Source of the DNA: Magnetospirillum gryphiswaldense MSR-1 v2
GTDB taxonomy: Bacteria; Pseudomonadota; Alphaproteobacteria; Rhodospirillales; Magnetospirillaceae
Assembly (NCBI RefSeq): GCF_000513295.1
Contig: NC_023065.1
Coordinates: forward strand, 4,031,001-4,095,000
DNA: 64,000 nucleotides
Direction of reading: 5' to 3'
Every line of letters begins with the position of its first letter. Within the stretch, counting starts at the first letter, position 1. A model generated the notes under the pieces. That model ran no database searches, had not been told where the DNA came from, and worked only from the letters and a program-made list of their open reading frames with translations. Below, in pieces: positions 24,946 through 32,848 of the stretch. The translations under genes and the position numbers were made by a program.

Positions 24946-25602
24946 TCAGGCCATCATCCGCCACCAGCGGCGGGCTTCATCGGCGCCCCAATCGGGACCG
25001 TGACCGGAATACAGGCGCGGGCTTTCCCCCACCTTGCCGAGCAGGCGGGTGATGGAATCCCACAGCTTGGCCTCGGAGCCGCCGGGCAGGTCGGTACGGC
25101 CGACGCCGTGGCGGAACAAGGTGTCGCCGGTGACGACGAAGTCGCCGAAATCGAAGCACACCCCGCCCGGCGTGTGGCCGGGGGTGAAGATCACCTTGAC
25201 CGTTGCCCCGCCCAGGCTGAAATCCGGCTCGCCCTCGAACCAATGCAGGTCGGCCGGGCCGTCCTGACCCTGACCGGTGAAGGTCTTGTTAAGATCGCTG
25301 GCCCGTTCGATCACCGGCTTTTCCTCGGTGTGGGCGATGGTTGGGATGTTCAGCCCCTGCTCAATGGCACGGGCGGCGCCCAGATGATCGGGGTGGCCGT
25401 GGGTCAGCCAGATGGCCACCGGCGTACCGCCCATCTTGCTTGCCGCATTGATGATTTGCGGGGCGTCGCCACCAGGATCGATGATGGCGATTTCACCACT
25501 GGGGCGGTGCTGAACGATATAGCAGTTCTGGTACCATGGTGGCGGCGACACCGCGATGGTCAGGGAAAAATCGCCGAAATCACCAGCTGCATGAATCGTC
25601 AT
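24946..25602 (-). CDS. MBL-fold metallohydrolase (glyoxalase II-like)
   Basis: A 218-residue metallo-beta-lactamase-fold hydrolase. Metal ligands are seen in THGHPDHLG (HxHxDH), HTPGGVCFDFGD, GDTLFRHGVGRTD and YSGHGPDWG. The order and length match small cytoplasmic glyoxalase II-like or persulfide-dioxygenase-like proteins, which hydrolyse thioesters. The exact substrate cannot be read. It is divergent from the LOG-family gene, with 146 bases between them. Confidence 0.85.
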   Translation of the reverse strand: MTIHAAGDFGDFSLTIAVSPPPWYQNCYIVQHRPSGEIAIIDPGGDAPQIINAASKMGGTPVAIWLTHGHPDHLGAARAIEQGLNIPTIAHTEEKPVIERASDLNKTFTGQGQDGPADLHWFEGEPDFSLGGATVKVIFTPGHTPGGVCFDFGDFVVTGDTLFRHGVGRTDLPGGSEAKLWDSITRLLGKVGESPRLYSGHGPDWGADEARRWWRMMA

Positions 25603-25748
25603 TGTTTCGCGCCCGCCGCACTGAAAGCGAAAGATGATTTCCTATACGGGATAAATGCGACGATTTCCAGGTGCCGCTCTTTACCGGGCGGTAATGAAGC
25701 CCCATGACAATGGTATGACGTTTGTCGTTTACCTGAATCGAGACCGCC

Positions 25749-26642
25749 ATGACCGATATCGTCGTCTCCGACGCCCCCTTTCCCTCGGCCCGTGATGAAG
25801 TGATCGCCGCGCCGGACGAGGTGGTGACGGCGCAGACCGCCTCGCCCGCCTATAAGCTGGCCTTCGCGGATGACGACTTCCTGCTGCGCCCCGACATGCG
25901 GGCGGTGCGTCTGCAACTGGAATTGCTGAAGCCGGAATTGCTGCAACAGGAACAGGGTATCCGGTCCACCGTCGCCATGTTCGGTTCGGCCCGCATTCCC
26001 GATCCCGATGTGGCGAAGGAACGTCTGGAAAAGGCGGAAGCCGCCGCGCGGGCCCATCCGCGCGATAAAAAAGTGGCGCATGAACTGACCGTGGCCCGGC
26101 GCATGTTGGCCAACAGCCGCTATTACGAGGAGTCCCGCCGTCTGGCCGGCATCGTCACCAATACCTGCATCGGTGAACATATCTGTGATTTCGTCGTCAA
26201 GACCGGCGGTGGCCCCGGCATCATGGAGGCGGCCAATCGCGGCGCCCACGAGGTCGGCGGCAAGTCCATCGGCCTCAACATCGTCTTGCCCATGGAGCAG
26301 GCGCCCAATCCCTATGTGACGCCGGATCTGTGCTTCCGCTTCCATTACTTCGCCATCCGCAAGATGCATTTCATGATCCGGGTCAAGGCGTTGGTGGTGT
26401 TTCCCGGTGGCTTCGGCACCTTGGACGAATTGTTCGAGGCGCTCACCCTGATCCAGACCGGCAAGATCGAGCCGATCCCGGTGGTCATGTTCGGGCGCGA
26501 ATATTGGGAGCGCGTCATCAATTTCGACGCCATGGCCATGGAAGGCATGATCGGTCCGCACGACAAGGACTTGCTGACCTTCGTCGAAACCGCCGAGGAA
26601 GCCTGGCACATCATCGCCGATTTTTATCGCCTGCCGCACTGA
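25749..26642 (+). CDS. LOG-family (Rossmann nucleotide-binding) protein
   Basis: A 297-residue protein with an N-terminal extension of about 75 residues, then the LOG/TIGR00730-type fold. Signature motifs are STVAMFGSARI, VVKTGGGPGIMEAANRGAHEVGG and VVFPGGFGTLDELFEALTLIQTG. The PGGFGTLDE motif binds the phosphate of a nucleotide; characterised members release cytokinin bases from their ribotides. In bacteria the true substrate is often unknown, so only a nucleotide monophosphate hydrolase function is suggested. Transcribed alone. Confidence 0.85.
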   Translation: MTDIVVSDAPFPSARDEVIAAPDEVVTAQTASPAYKLAFADDDFLLRPDMRAVRLQLELLKPELLQQEQGIRSTVAMFGSARIPDPDVAKERLEKAEAAARAHPRDKKVAHELTVARRMLANSRYYEESRRLAGIVTNTCIGEHICDFVVKTGGGPGIMEAANRGAHEVGGKSIGLNIVLPMEQAPNPYVTPDLCFRFHYFAIRKMHFMIRVKALVVFPGGFGTLDELFEALTLIQTGKIEPIPVVMFGREYWERVINFDAMAMEGMIGPHDKDLLTFVETAEEAWHIIADFYRLPH

Positions 26643-26850
26643 TCTCGGGTCAATGCCCGATCCCACCCGCAGCGGGTTAGGTTAGGATACCCGCATCTCC
26701 ACCCCGGGGGGGGAGGGGGACGACGCCTCCGATGGGTTGCATCTTCTGCCGTGCAGCCATGTCGCGAGGCGTCCTTGCTTTGGGCCTCACCGCTTTGCCC
26801 GGCGCCCCATCAGGCGTATGATGATGGGGAATACGGTGAGGGAGGCGACC

Positions 26851-27540
26851 ATGTCTCACAACATCCTTTCGGTCATTGCGGCCATGGCCGAGGTGGCGAC
26901 CGTCACCCACGACGAGCCTTCCACCCGGCACCCCAAGAAACCGGTCATCACCATCTCGCGCGATTACGGTTCCGGCGGTGACGTCATCGCCCAGCGTCTG
27001 GCGCAGCGCCTGACCATTCCCCTTTATGACGAAGTGGTGCTGAAGGAGATCGCTACCCGTCTGCAAGACGATCCGGCCATCGTCAAGATGCTGGACGAGG
27101 GTTTTGGCCGGGCCAAGGATATGTGGCTGTACCGTTTGTTTTCCGGCAACGATGTCGGCCCCGACGCCTATCGCGACACCTTGGTCAAGGTGGTGATGAG
27201 TCTGGGCCGCATGGGCGGCGTCCTGTTGGGACGCGGTGCCCATGTCATCTTGCAGGAAGCCTGCGCCCTTCGGGTCCGCATCATCGGCACACCGGAAGTG
27301 TGCGCCAAGCGCATGGCCCAGTCGGGCCACGGCACCTATGACCAGGAATTGGCCAAGACCCGCGAGGTGGACCACATGCGCGGCAAGTTCGTGTGGGACG
27401 TGTTCAATTCCCGTCTGTCCGACGCCAGCCAGTTCGACATCATCATCAATACCGACCGCATGGCCGATTTCGAGGATGTGGTCGAGATGCTGGAGGGCAT
27501 GGCCAAGGCCATCCATGCCGGTCGGGTGCTGGCCCTGTAG
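26851..27540 (+). CDS. Cytidylate-kinase-like protein
   Basis: A 229-residue protein. Residues 30-55 carry PVITISRDYGSGGDVIAQRLAQRL, a P-loop-like nucleotide-binding stretch typical of the cytidylate-kinase-like family (PF13189). GVLLGRGAHVIL and a late DIIINTD segment follow the kinase fold. GAGGGAGG precedes the ATG at 26851; an in-frame ATG group lies 33 bases upstream. The family's natural substrate is not known. The convergent terminator at 27549-27574 closes this transcript. Confidence 0.8.
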   Translation: MSHNILSVIAAMAEVATVTHDEPSTRHPKKPVITISRDYGSGGDVIAQRLAQRLTIPLYDEVVLKEIATRLQDDPAIVKMLDEGFGRAKDMWLYRLFSGNDVGPDAYRDTLVKVVMSLGRMGGVLLGRGAHVILQEACALRVRIIGTPEVCAKRMAQSGHGTYDQELAKTREVDHMRGKFVWDVFNSRLSDASQFDIIINTDRMADFEDVVEMLEGMAKAIHAGRVLAL

Positions 27541-27548
27541 GGGGACCA

Positions 27549-27574
27549 AAGGGTCGGGAGATTTCCCGACCCTT
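27549..27574. terminator. Bidirectional terminator between convergent genes
   Basis: AAGGGTCGGG (27549-27558) and CCCGACCCTT (27565-27574) form a perfect 10-bp stem with a six-base loop, nine bases after the cytidylate-kinase-like stop and 14 bases after the end of the cyd transcript from the other side. Confidence 0.7.
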
Positions 27575-27588
27575 CCGCCCGCTCTGTC

Positions 27589-27864
27589 TTATCCCAGCGT
27601 CAGTCCTTCGATGTGGGTCAGGAACATGCCGCCGCGGATGCAGGCCAGGAAAGAATCCCGGCACCCCAGGTCGTCGGCCTGGGACAGGGTTTCCCGGTGT
27701 TGCCGGGGCGGGCAGGGAACGACCTGGGTCTGACGGCTTTGCTGCGGCAGGTCGTGGTGTTCGGCCAGGGCGCTGACGATTTCCCAGGCGGACTCCATGG
27801 CCTCGGCGGCGACCACCGCCACCGGCTGCTGATCGGACAGAACCGTCCATAATTTCCGCTTCAT
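27589..27864 (-). CDS. Small protein at the end of the cyd operon
   Basis: A 91-residue soluble protein starting MKRKLWTVLSDQQPVAVVAAEAMESAWEIVSALA. It has three cysteines (VPCPPR, LGCRDS, LACIRG) and no membrane helix. AAAGGA lies before the ATG, and it begins 30 bases after the cydX stop on the same strand, followed by a terminator. This supports a real last gene of the cytochrome bd operon. No family is recognised. Confidence 0.6.
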   Translation of the reverse strand: MKRKLWTVLSDQQPVAVVAAEAMESAWEIVSALAEHHDLPQQSRQTQVVPCPPRQHRETLSQADDLGCRDSFLACIRGGMFLTHIEGLTLG

Positions 27865-27893
27865 GTCGGATATCCTTTTCCGTGCGGGCTTGT

Positions 27894-28004
27894 TTATTCG
27901 TCCGCCCCACCGGGGTCGGGCAGGTGCATTTCATGCCACAGGGCGTTCAGGATGCCGGCACCGCAGGCCAGGCCAATTCCAAGAATCCAGGCGAAGTACC
28001 ACAT
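27894..28004 (-). CDS. cydX: Cytochrome bd oxidase small subunit CydX
   Basis: A 36-residue protein, MWYFAWILGIGLACGAG at its start, with one membrane helix and the family pattern 'MWYF-W-LG-x-LA-x-x-x-G-x-L-N-A-x-W' followed by a short acidic tail. CydX stabilises the heme-bearing CydAB complex. GGGAGAA precedes the ATG. It begins 13 bases after the cydB stop. It is easily missed because of its length. Confidence 0.92.
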   Translation of the reverse strand: MWYFAWILGIGLACGAGILNALWHEMHLPDPGGADE

Positions 28005-28016
28005 GGTTGTTTCTCC

Positions 28017-29165
28017 CTAGTAGTGGCCGGTGGGGTTGTGTTCGATCTGGGCGGCGGTGACCCGGCCCCTGAGGACACGAAACGCATAGGCGGTATAAGC
28101 CAGCACGATGGGCAGGAAGATCAGCGTGCAGATCAGCATGACGAACAAGGTGCGCTCGCTGGACGAGGCATCCCACACCGTCAGGCTGACCTGGGGGGCG
28201 AGGCTGGACGGCATCAGAAACGGGAACATGCTGAGCCCGGCGGTGGAGATGATGCCGAAAATGCCGCTGCCGCTGGCAATGAAGCCCAGGCCGGGGCGGT
28301 CCAGGCGCACCAGCGCCAAGGCCAGCAACGGTCCGAGCACCCCCAGGGCCGGGGCGGCCCACATCCATGGATGGGCGGCGTAATTGGCCATCCAGGCGCC
28401 GTCTTGCACCAAGACCTGCTTTAACAGCGGGTTGGACGGGCCATTGGTGATCACCTCCCCGACGATGACATAGCCGGGGATGCCCGCGGCCAGCCACAGA
28501 CCGGCCAAGATGAACAGCACCACCGCCAGCGGTGCGGTGACGGTTTGCACCAGGACGGCGCGGTCGCGCACCGGACCATCGGCCTTGACCGCCAGATAGA
28601 CCGAACCGTGCGACACCAGCATGAACAACGACACCAGACCGGCCAGCAGGCCGAAGGGGTTCAGCAATTCGAACAGGCCGCTGCCATCATAGAAGATGCG
28701 CATATCGCCATCGATGGTGAAGGGCACCCCTTGCAGCAAATTGCCGAAGGCGACGCCGAACACCAAGGACGGCACCAGACCACCGATGGTCAGTGCCCAA
28801 TCCCAGAACGACCGCCATCTCGTGTCGGCGATCTTATTGCGGAATTCGAACCCCACCGGGCGGATGATCAAGGCCGTCAGGACCAGGAACAAGGCGATGT
28901 AAAAGCCCGAGAAGGCGGCGGCATAGATGGTGGGCCAGGCCGCAAAGATGGCGCCGCCGCCCAGGATGAACCACACCTGATTGCCGTCCCACACCGGGCC
29001 GATGGTGTTGATGGCCACCCTTCGTTCGGTGTCGGTGCGGGCGACGAAAGGCAGTTGCGCGGCGACGCCCAGATCGAATCCGTCCATGATGGCGAAGCCG
29101 ATCAGCAACACGCCGAGGAACAGCCACCAGATCAGACGCAGGATTTCGTAATCGACGATTCCCAT
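28017..29165 (-). CDS. cydB: Cytochrome bd ubiquinol oxidase subunit II
   Basis: The 382-residue CydB is a membrane partner of CydA in the oxygen-reducing quinol oxidase. It starts MGIVDYEILRLIWWLFLGVLLIGFAIMDGFDLG and carries the family region NTIGPVWDGNQVWFILGGGAIFAAWP. Eight to nine membrane helices are visible, ending YAFRVLRGRV. I start it at 29165, where AAGGAAAA lies upstream. Upstream in-frame residues belong to the end of cydA in another frame. Distance to cydA is 11 bases. Confidence 0.96.
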   Translation of the reverse strand: MGIVDYEILRLIWWLFLGVLLIGFAIMDGFDLGVAAQLPFVARTDTERRVAINTIGPVWDGNQVWFILGGGAIFAAWPTIYAAAFSGFYIALFLVLTALIIRPVGFEFRNKIADTRWRSFWDWALTIGGLVPSLVFGVAFGNLLQGVPFTIDGDMRIFYDGSGLFELLNPFGLLAGLVSLFMLVSHGSVYLAVKADGPVRDRAVLVQTVTAPLAVVLFILAGLWLAAGIPGYVIVGEVITNGPSNPLLKQVLVQDGAWMANYAAHPWMWAAPALGVLGPLLALALVRLDRPGLGFIASGSGIFGIISTAGLSMFPFLMPSSLAPQVSLTVWDASSSERTLFVMLICTLIFLPIVLAYTAYAFRVLRGRVTAAQIEHNPTGHY

Positions 29166-29176
29166 GATGCTTTTCC

Positions 29177-30733
29177 TTATTCGGCGGGTTGCGCGGCGGC
29201 GGAGCGTTTCAGCCCCAGGGCTTGAACCGGACCCAGGCGGATGGTCTTGCGCATCAGCACGATGTCGACCACCAACAGCGACGAGTAAAAGACGATGAAG
29301 CCGGTCAGGGTGAACAGCACCTTGGGCAGCGACAGCGATGACGAACCCAAGAAGGTGGGCAGCATGCCGTCCACCGCCCAGGGCTGGCGGCCGAACTCGG
29401 CGACGAACCAGCCGAACTCGGCGGCGATCCAGGGCAGGGGCAACGAAAACAGGCACAGTTTCAGGAAGAGCGGGCCGCCGAAATCGCGCTTGCACGCCTT
29501 CCAGAAGGCCAGCGTGAAGAAGGCGATGAAGAAGAAGCCCAAGGCGACCATGAGGCGAAAGCCCCAGAACAACGGGCCGATTCCGGGTACGGTGTCGCGT
29601 GCCGCTTTGGCGATCTGTTCGTCGGTGGCTTGGCGCGGATCGGCGAGGTAACGCTTCAGCAGCAGGGCGTGGCCCAGATCCTTGTCATTGGCGGCCAGGA
29701 TGGCGCGGGCTTGGTGGTTGGTGCGGTCGGCACGCAGTTTTTCCAGTGCGTCATAAGCGATCAGGCCGTTGCGCACCCGGGCCTCGGCGGTCTTCACCAG
29801 ATCGTTGATGCCGGGCACCTCGATGTCGGTGGACCGGGTGGCGATCAGCCCCAGCACCCAGGGGATCTTGACCTCGTAATGGTTGATGCCGGTCTTGCTG
29901 TCGGGGATGGCGAACAGGGTGAAGCCGGCGGGGGCCGGTTCGGTCTCCCACATGGCTTCCATGGCGGCCATCTTCATCTTCTGGCTTTCGCTGACGGTGT
30001 AGCCGCTTTCGTCCCCCAGCACCACCACCGACAGGCTGGACAACAGGCCGAAGGTCGAGGCCACGATCATGGACCGTTGGGCGAATTGCACATGGCGGTT
30101 TTTCAGCAGGTACCAGGCACTGATCGCCATGACGAAGATGGAACCGGTGACATAGCCGGCGCTGATGGTGTGGACGAACTTGGACTGGGCCGCTGGGTTG
30201 AACAGCAAGTCCCAGAACGAGGTCATTTCCATGCGCATGGTGTCGGGATTGAAATGGGCGCCGACCGGATTTTGCATCCAGCCGTTGGCGATCAGAATCC
30301 ACAGGGCCGACATATTGGACCCGATGGCGACCAGCCAGGTGGCGGTCAGATGGCCGACCTTGCTCATACGGTCCCAGCCGAAGAAGAACAGGCCGACGAA
30401 GGTGGATTCCAGGAAAAAGGCCATCAATCCCTCGATGGCCAGGGGGGCGCCGAAGATGTCGCCGACGTAATGGGAGTAATAGGCCCAGTTGGTACCGAAC
30501 TGGAATTCCATGGTGATGCCGGTGGCCACCCCCATGGCGAAGTTGATGCCGAACAGCTTGCCCCAGAACTTGGTCATGTCGCGCCAGATGGTGCGCCCGG
30601 TCATCACATAGACGCTTTCCATGATGGCCAGCAGAAAGGACAGCCCCAGGGTCAGGGGCACGAACAGGAAGTGATAAAGCGCGGTGACGGCGAATTGCAG
30701 CCGTCCCACCTGGGTCGGATCGAAATCGAACAT
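29177..30733 (-). CDS. cydA: Cytochrome bd ubiquinol oxidase subunit I
   Basis: The 518-residue CydA binds hemes b558, b595 and d and oxidises quinol. It begins MFDFDPTQVGRLQFAVTALYHFLFVPLTLGLS, with the heme-ligand His in ALYHFLFVPLT. It includes the quinol-loop region after VVVLGDESGYTVSESQKMKMAAMEAMWETEP, and the Q-loop GINHYEVKIPWVLGLIATRS. Nine membrane helices fit. Bd oxidases work at low oxygen, which fits a microaerophile. The upstream small gene cydP ends four bases before. Confidence 0.97.
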   Translation of the reverse strand: MFDFDPTQVGRLQFAVTALYHFLFVPLTLGLSFLLAIMESVYVMTGRTIWRDMTKFWGKLFGINFAMGVATGITMEFQFGTNWAYYSHYVGDIFGAPLAIEGLMAFFLESTFVGLFFFGWDRMSKVGHLTATWLVAIGSNMSALWILIANGWMQNPVGAHFNPDTMRMEMTSFWDLLFNPAAQSKFVHTISAGYVTGSIFVMAISAWYLLKNRHVQFAQRSMIVASTFGLLSSLSVVVLGDESGYTVSESQKMKMAAMEAMWETEPAPAGFTLFAIPDSKTGINHYEVKIPWVLGLIATRSTDIEVPGINDLVKTAEARVRNGLIAYDALEKLRADRTNHQARAILAANDKDLGHALLLKRYLADPRQATDEQIAKAARDTVPGIGPLFWGFRLMVALGFFFIAFFTLAFWKACKRDFGGPLFLKLCLFSLPLPWIAAEFGWFVAEFGRQPWAVDGMLPTFLGSSSLSLPKVLFTLTGFIVFYSSLLVVDIVLMRKTIRLGPVQALGLKRSAAAQPAE

Positions 30734-30737
30734 GGGA

Positions 30738-30956
30738 TCAATTCCCCTGATCTTGGGCGGCGACGGGCGTCAGGCGGTCATCCATGACGGAATGGTCCAC
30801 CGCGACGCGCGCGTCGCCGCCGAACAGAAACAGACGCATGGCCACGACCACGCAAACCTTTACGCACAGGGCGAGGACGATACCGCGCGCCAACGGGGTT
30901 TTGGGCCGCAATCCGGCGGCAACGAAGGCGCGAAGGGTGGTGAGGACGGCACGCAT
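30738..30956 (-). CDS. cydP: CydP-type small oxidase subunit
   Basis: A 72-residue protein with one membrane helix: LRPKTPLARGIVLALCVKVCVVVAMRLFLF, followed by a polar tail with DHSVMDDRLTP. 'PLxREIxxVLxxKLxxxxxLwxxFF' is the CydP pattern I know, and its position directly before cydA agrees. The ATG at 30956 follows AAGGAGCATGCC. It is the first gene of the operon. The 226 bases upstream (30957-31182) hold no recognisable gene or clear regulator box. Confidence 0.75.
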   Translation of the reverse strand: MRAVLTTLRAFVAAGLRPKTPLARGIVLALCVKVCVVVAMRLFLFGGDARVAVDHSVMDDRLTPVAAQDQGN

Positions 30957-31182
30957 GGCATGCTCCTTAGGCAAGGTCGTGGTCTGCCGGGTGCGCTGGC
31001 GGCGCGGCGGCTTGCGTCGATGAAGGCAAAGGTCCGGTGCGGTGCGGGGCAGTCGCCAGGGGGCATGGTCCAGGCCAGCCCCAGGCAATCCCCCCGTCAT
31101 CACCGCCGCAACGGGCGGGGACGGCGTGACCCAAGCAAAATCGGGTTATCCCTGCGGAAAACGCGATACCGGACGGAAGGAA

Positions 31183-31638
31183 TCAGGCCAGGGGCGGGGC
31201 GCGAGGCGCGGCGGCGCCGACAAGACGGGCCGGTTTGACGGCGGGCGGAGCTTGCGGCGAAAACGCGCCGGTGAAGATCGGCTCCAGCGGAAGAATCGCC
31301 GCCAGGGCGCTTGGCGCCTTGGCGCCGCCATGCATCAAGGGCAGGCAGAAGACGCAGAAATTGTCGTGAGCCCCGGCGCTGCCGGTGTCGATGATGTTGC
31401 CATCCCGATCCATCACCACGATGCCGACGGCGGTACAGATGACGATACGGTCATCCAGCAGGGCCTGGGCGAAGGGGGCGTTGCCCGCGTCATTGGCCCG
31501 TGCCGACACGGCGCCGGCGCCAACGACGTTGAAGGTCAGGATGAACAGGCCCAACAACGACACGACCAACCGGCGCAAATCCCCGCAACGGGATCGCGTC
31601 GACAGGTCATAAGGGCGCTGCCGGATAGTCTTGCTCAT
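31183..31638 (-). CDS. DUF2946-type secreted protein
   Basis: A 151-residue protein with an N-terminal hydrophobic segment (about residues 22-45) acting as signal or anchor. Later comes a cysteine/histidine cluster, HDNFCVFCLPLMHGG, and a Pro/Ala-rich end, AAAPRAPPLA. The CxxC-x-x-x-x-H group and the RAPP end are typical of the DUF2946 family, small proteins often near copper or other metal genes. It may bind metal in the periplasm; that is inferred. It is divergent from arsR; the 95-base gap holds the arsR operator. Confidence 0.7.
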   Translation of the reverse strand: MSKTIRQRPYDLSTRSRCGDLRRLVVSLLGLFILTFNVVGAGAVSARANDAGNAPFAQALLDDRIVICTAVGIVVMDRDGNIIDTGSAGAHDNFCVFCLPLMHGGAKAPSALAAILPLEPIFTGAFSPQAPPAVKPARLVGAAAPRAPPLA

Positions 31639-31711
31639 GGTGGAAAAATGTGCGCCCAGGCTTGGCCAAAGTCAACACGAGCGGCAGCATCAGGGCATTG
31701 ACGGCGACACA

Positions 31712-31735
31712 ATATTTCCATATATCTGGAAATAT
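31712..31735 (+). promoter_or_regulatory. ArsR-type operator over the arsR start
   Basis: ATATTTCC (31712-31719) and GGAAATAT (31728-31735) are a perfect 8-bp inverted repeat separated by eight AT-rich bases. The right arm overlaps the arsR ATG at 31734. Binding would block arsR-arsM initiation and could affect the divergent DUF2946 gene. Confidence 0.6.
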
Positions 31736-32033
31736 GGATGAAAAAGCAATCATCGCGGCGCTGTCGGCGCTGGCCCAGGAAAGTCGGCTGCGGGTGTTTC
31801 GTCTGCTGGTGATCGCCGGTCCCGCCGGCCTGCCGGCCGGGCAGATCGCCGAGGAATTGGCGGTCACTCCCAACACCCTGTCGTTCCACCTTTCGCATTT
31901 GAAGAATGCGGGGCTGGTGGCGGTCCGGCGCGACGGTCGGTCGTTGATCTATTCGGCCCGTTACGATCAGGCGCGTGGTCTGGTCGATTATCTCACCGAG
32001 AAGTGCTGCAGCCGTACTCCGTGCTGCGACTGA
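31734..32033 (+). CDS. arsR: ArsR-family metalloregulator
   Basis: A 99-residue winged-helix repressor: MDEKAIIAALSALAQESRLRVFRLLV, then the recognition helix region AVTPNTLSFHLSHLKNAGLVAVRRDGRSLIYSA. Two cysteine pairs lie at the extreme C-terminus (C91-C92 and C97-C98 in EKCCSRTPCC), a layout suited to As(III) sensing. Start 31734 is inside a palindrome that looks like its own operator. arsM follows 13 bases downstream, so the pair is a small arsenic operon. Confidence 0.9.
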   Translation: MDEKAIIAALSALAQESRLRVFRLLVIAGPAGLPAGQIAEELAVTPNTLSFHLSHLKNAGLVAVRRDGRSLIYSARYDQARGLVDYLTEKCCSRTPCCD

Positions 32034-32046
32034 ACAGGAGGATGCC

Positions 32047-32844
32047 ATGAATCCCGATCAGATCCGCGCAATGGTGCGCAATCGGTATGGCGCCATCGCC
32101 GACGGTGCTGCCTCCTCGTGTTGCGCCCCATCATCCGCCGGCGTGTCGTGCTGCGGCGGCGGGGAATCCCCCAGTTCCGATGATCTGGCCCGGCGCATGG
32201 GCTATGGCGACGACGACCTGGAGGCGGCGGGGGCCGGAAATCTGGGTTTGGGTTGCGGCAATCCCCAGGCCATCGCCGCTATGCGCCCCGGTGAGGTGGT
32301 GGTGGATTTGGGCTCGGGCGCCGGTTTCGACTGCTTCCTCGCCGCCGCTCAGGTGGGCGAAAGCGGGCATGTGATCGGTATCGACATGACGCACGAGATG
32401 CTGGCAAAGGCCCGCGACAACGCCACCAAGCTGGGTCTGACCCAGGTGGAATTCCGCCTGGGCGAGATCGAGCATCTGCCCATCGCCGACAATGTCGCCG
32501 ACGTGGTCATCTCCAATTGCGTCATCAACCTGTCGCCGGACAAGCCCGGTGTGCTGCGTGAAGCGTTCCGCGTGCTGAAACCCGGTGGACGGGTCGCCGT
32601 CTCGGATGTGGTGATGCTGAAAACATTGCCGCCCGAACTGGCGACCCGTACCGAATTGTTCGCCGGTTGCGTCGGCGGTGCGGCCAGTGCCGACGATCTG
32701 CGCCGCTGGCTGGGAGAGGCCGGGTTCGTCGATATCAAGATCGAGCCCAAGTCAGAAAGTCGCGACCTGATCCGCGAATGGGCGCCCGGCTTGGGCGTCG
32801 AGGATTATGTCGCTTCCGCCGTCATTCAGGCGCGCAAGCCCTGA
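32047..32844 (+). CDS. arsM: Arsenite S-adenosylmethionine methyltransferase
   Basis: A 265-residue SAM-dependent enzyme that methylates As(III). The SAM motif VVDLGSGAGFDCFLAA is clear. Conserved As-binding cysteines of the family fit C70 (GLGCGNP), C148 (ISNCVINL) and C198 (LFAGCVGG). The N-terminus has extra cysteine pairs (SSCCAPSS, VSCCGGG). AGGAGG precedes the ATG at 32047. The stop codon lies four bases before the second IS630 copy. Confidence 0.92.
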   Translation: MNPDQIRAMVRNRYGAIADGAASSCCAPSSAGVSCCGGGESPSSDDLARRMGYGDDDLEAAGAGNLGLGCGNPQAIAAMRPGEVVVDLGSGAGFDCFLAAAQVGESGHVIGIDMTHEMLAKARDNATKLGLTQVEFRLGEIEHLPIADNVADVVISNCVINLSPDKPGVLREAFRVLKPGGRVAVSDVVMLKTLPPELATRTELFAGCVGGAASADDLRRWLGEAGFVDIKIEPKSESRDLIREWAPGLGVEDYVASAVIQARKP

Positions 32845-32848
32845 TTTA

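Noticed and set aside
27882-28424. Plus-strand open frame over the 3' end of cydB and cydX
   Set aside because: It is antisense to conserved cydB and cydX and has a low-complexity translation.
28841-28860. A tRNA-like T-loop string (ATTCGAACCCC)
   Set aside because: It lies inside cydB coding sequence and no cloverleaf can be drawn around it.
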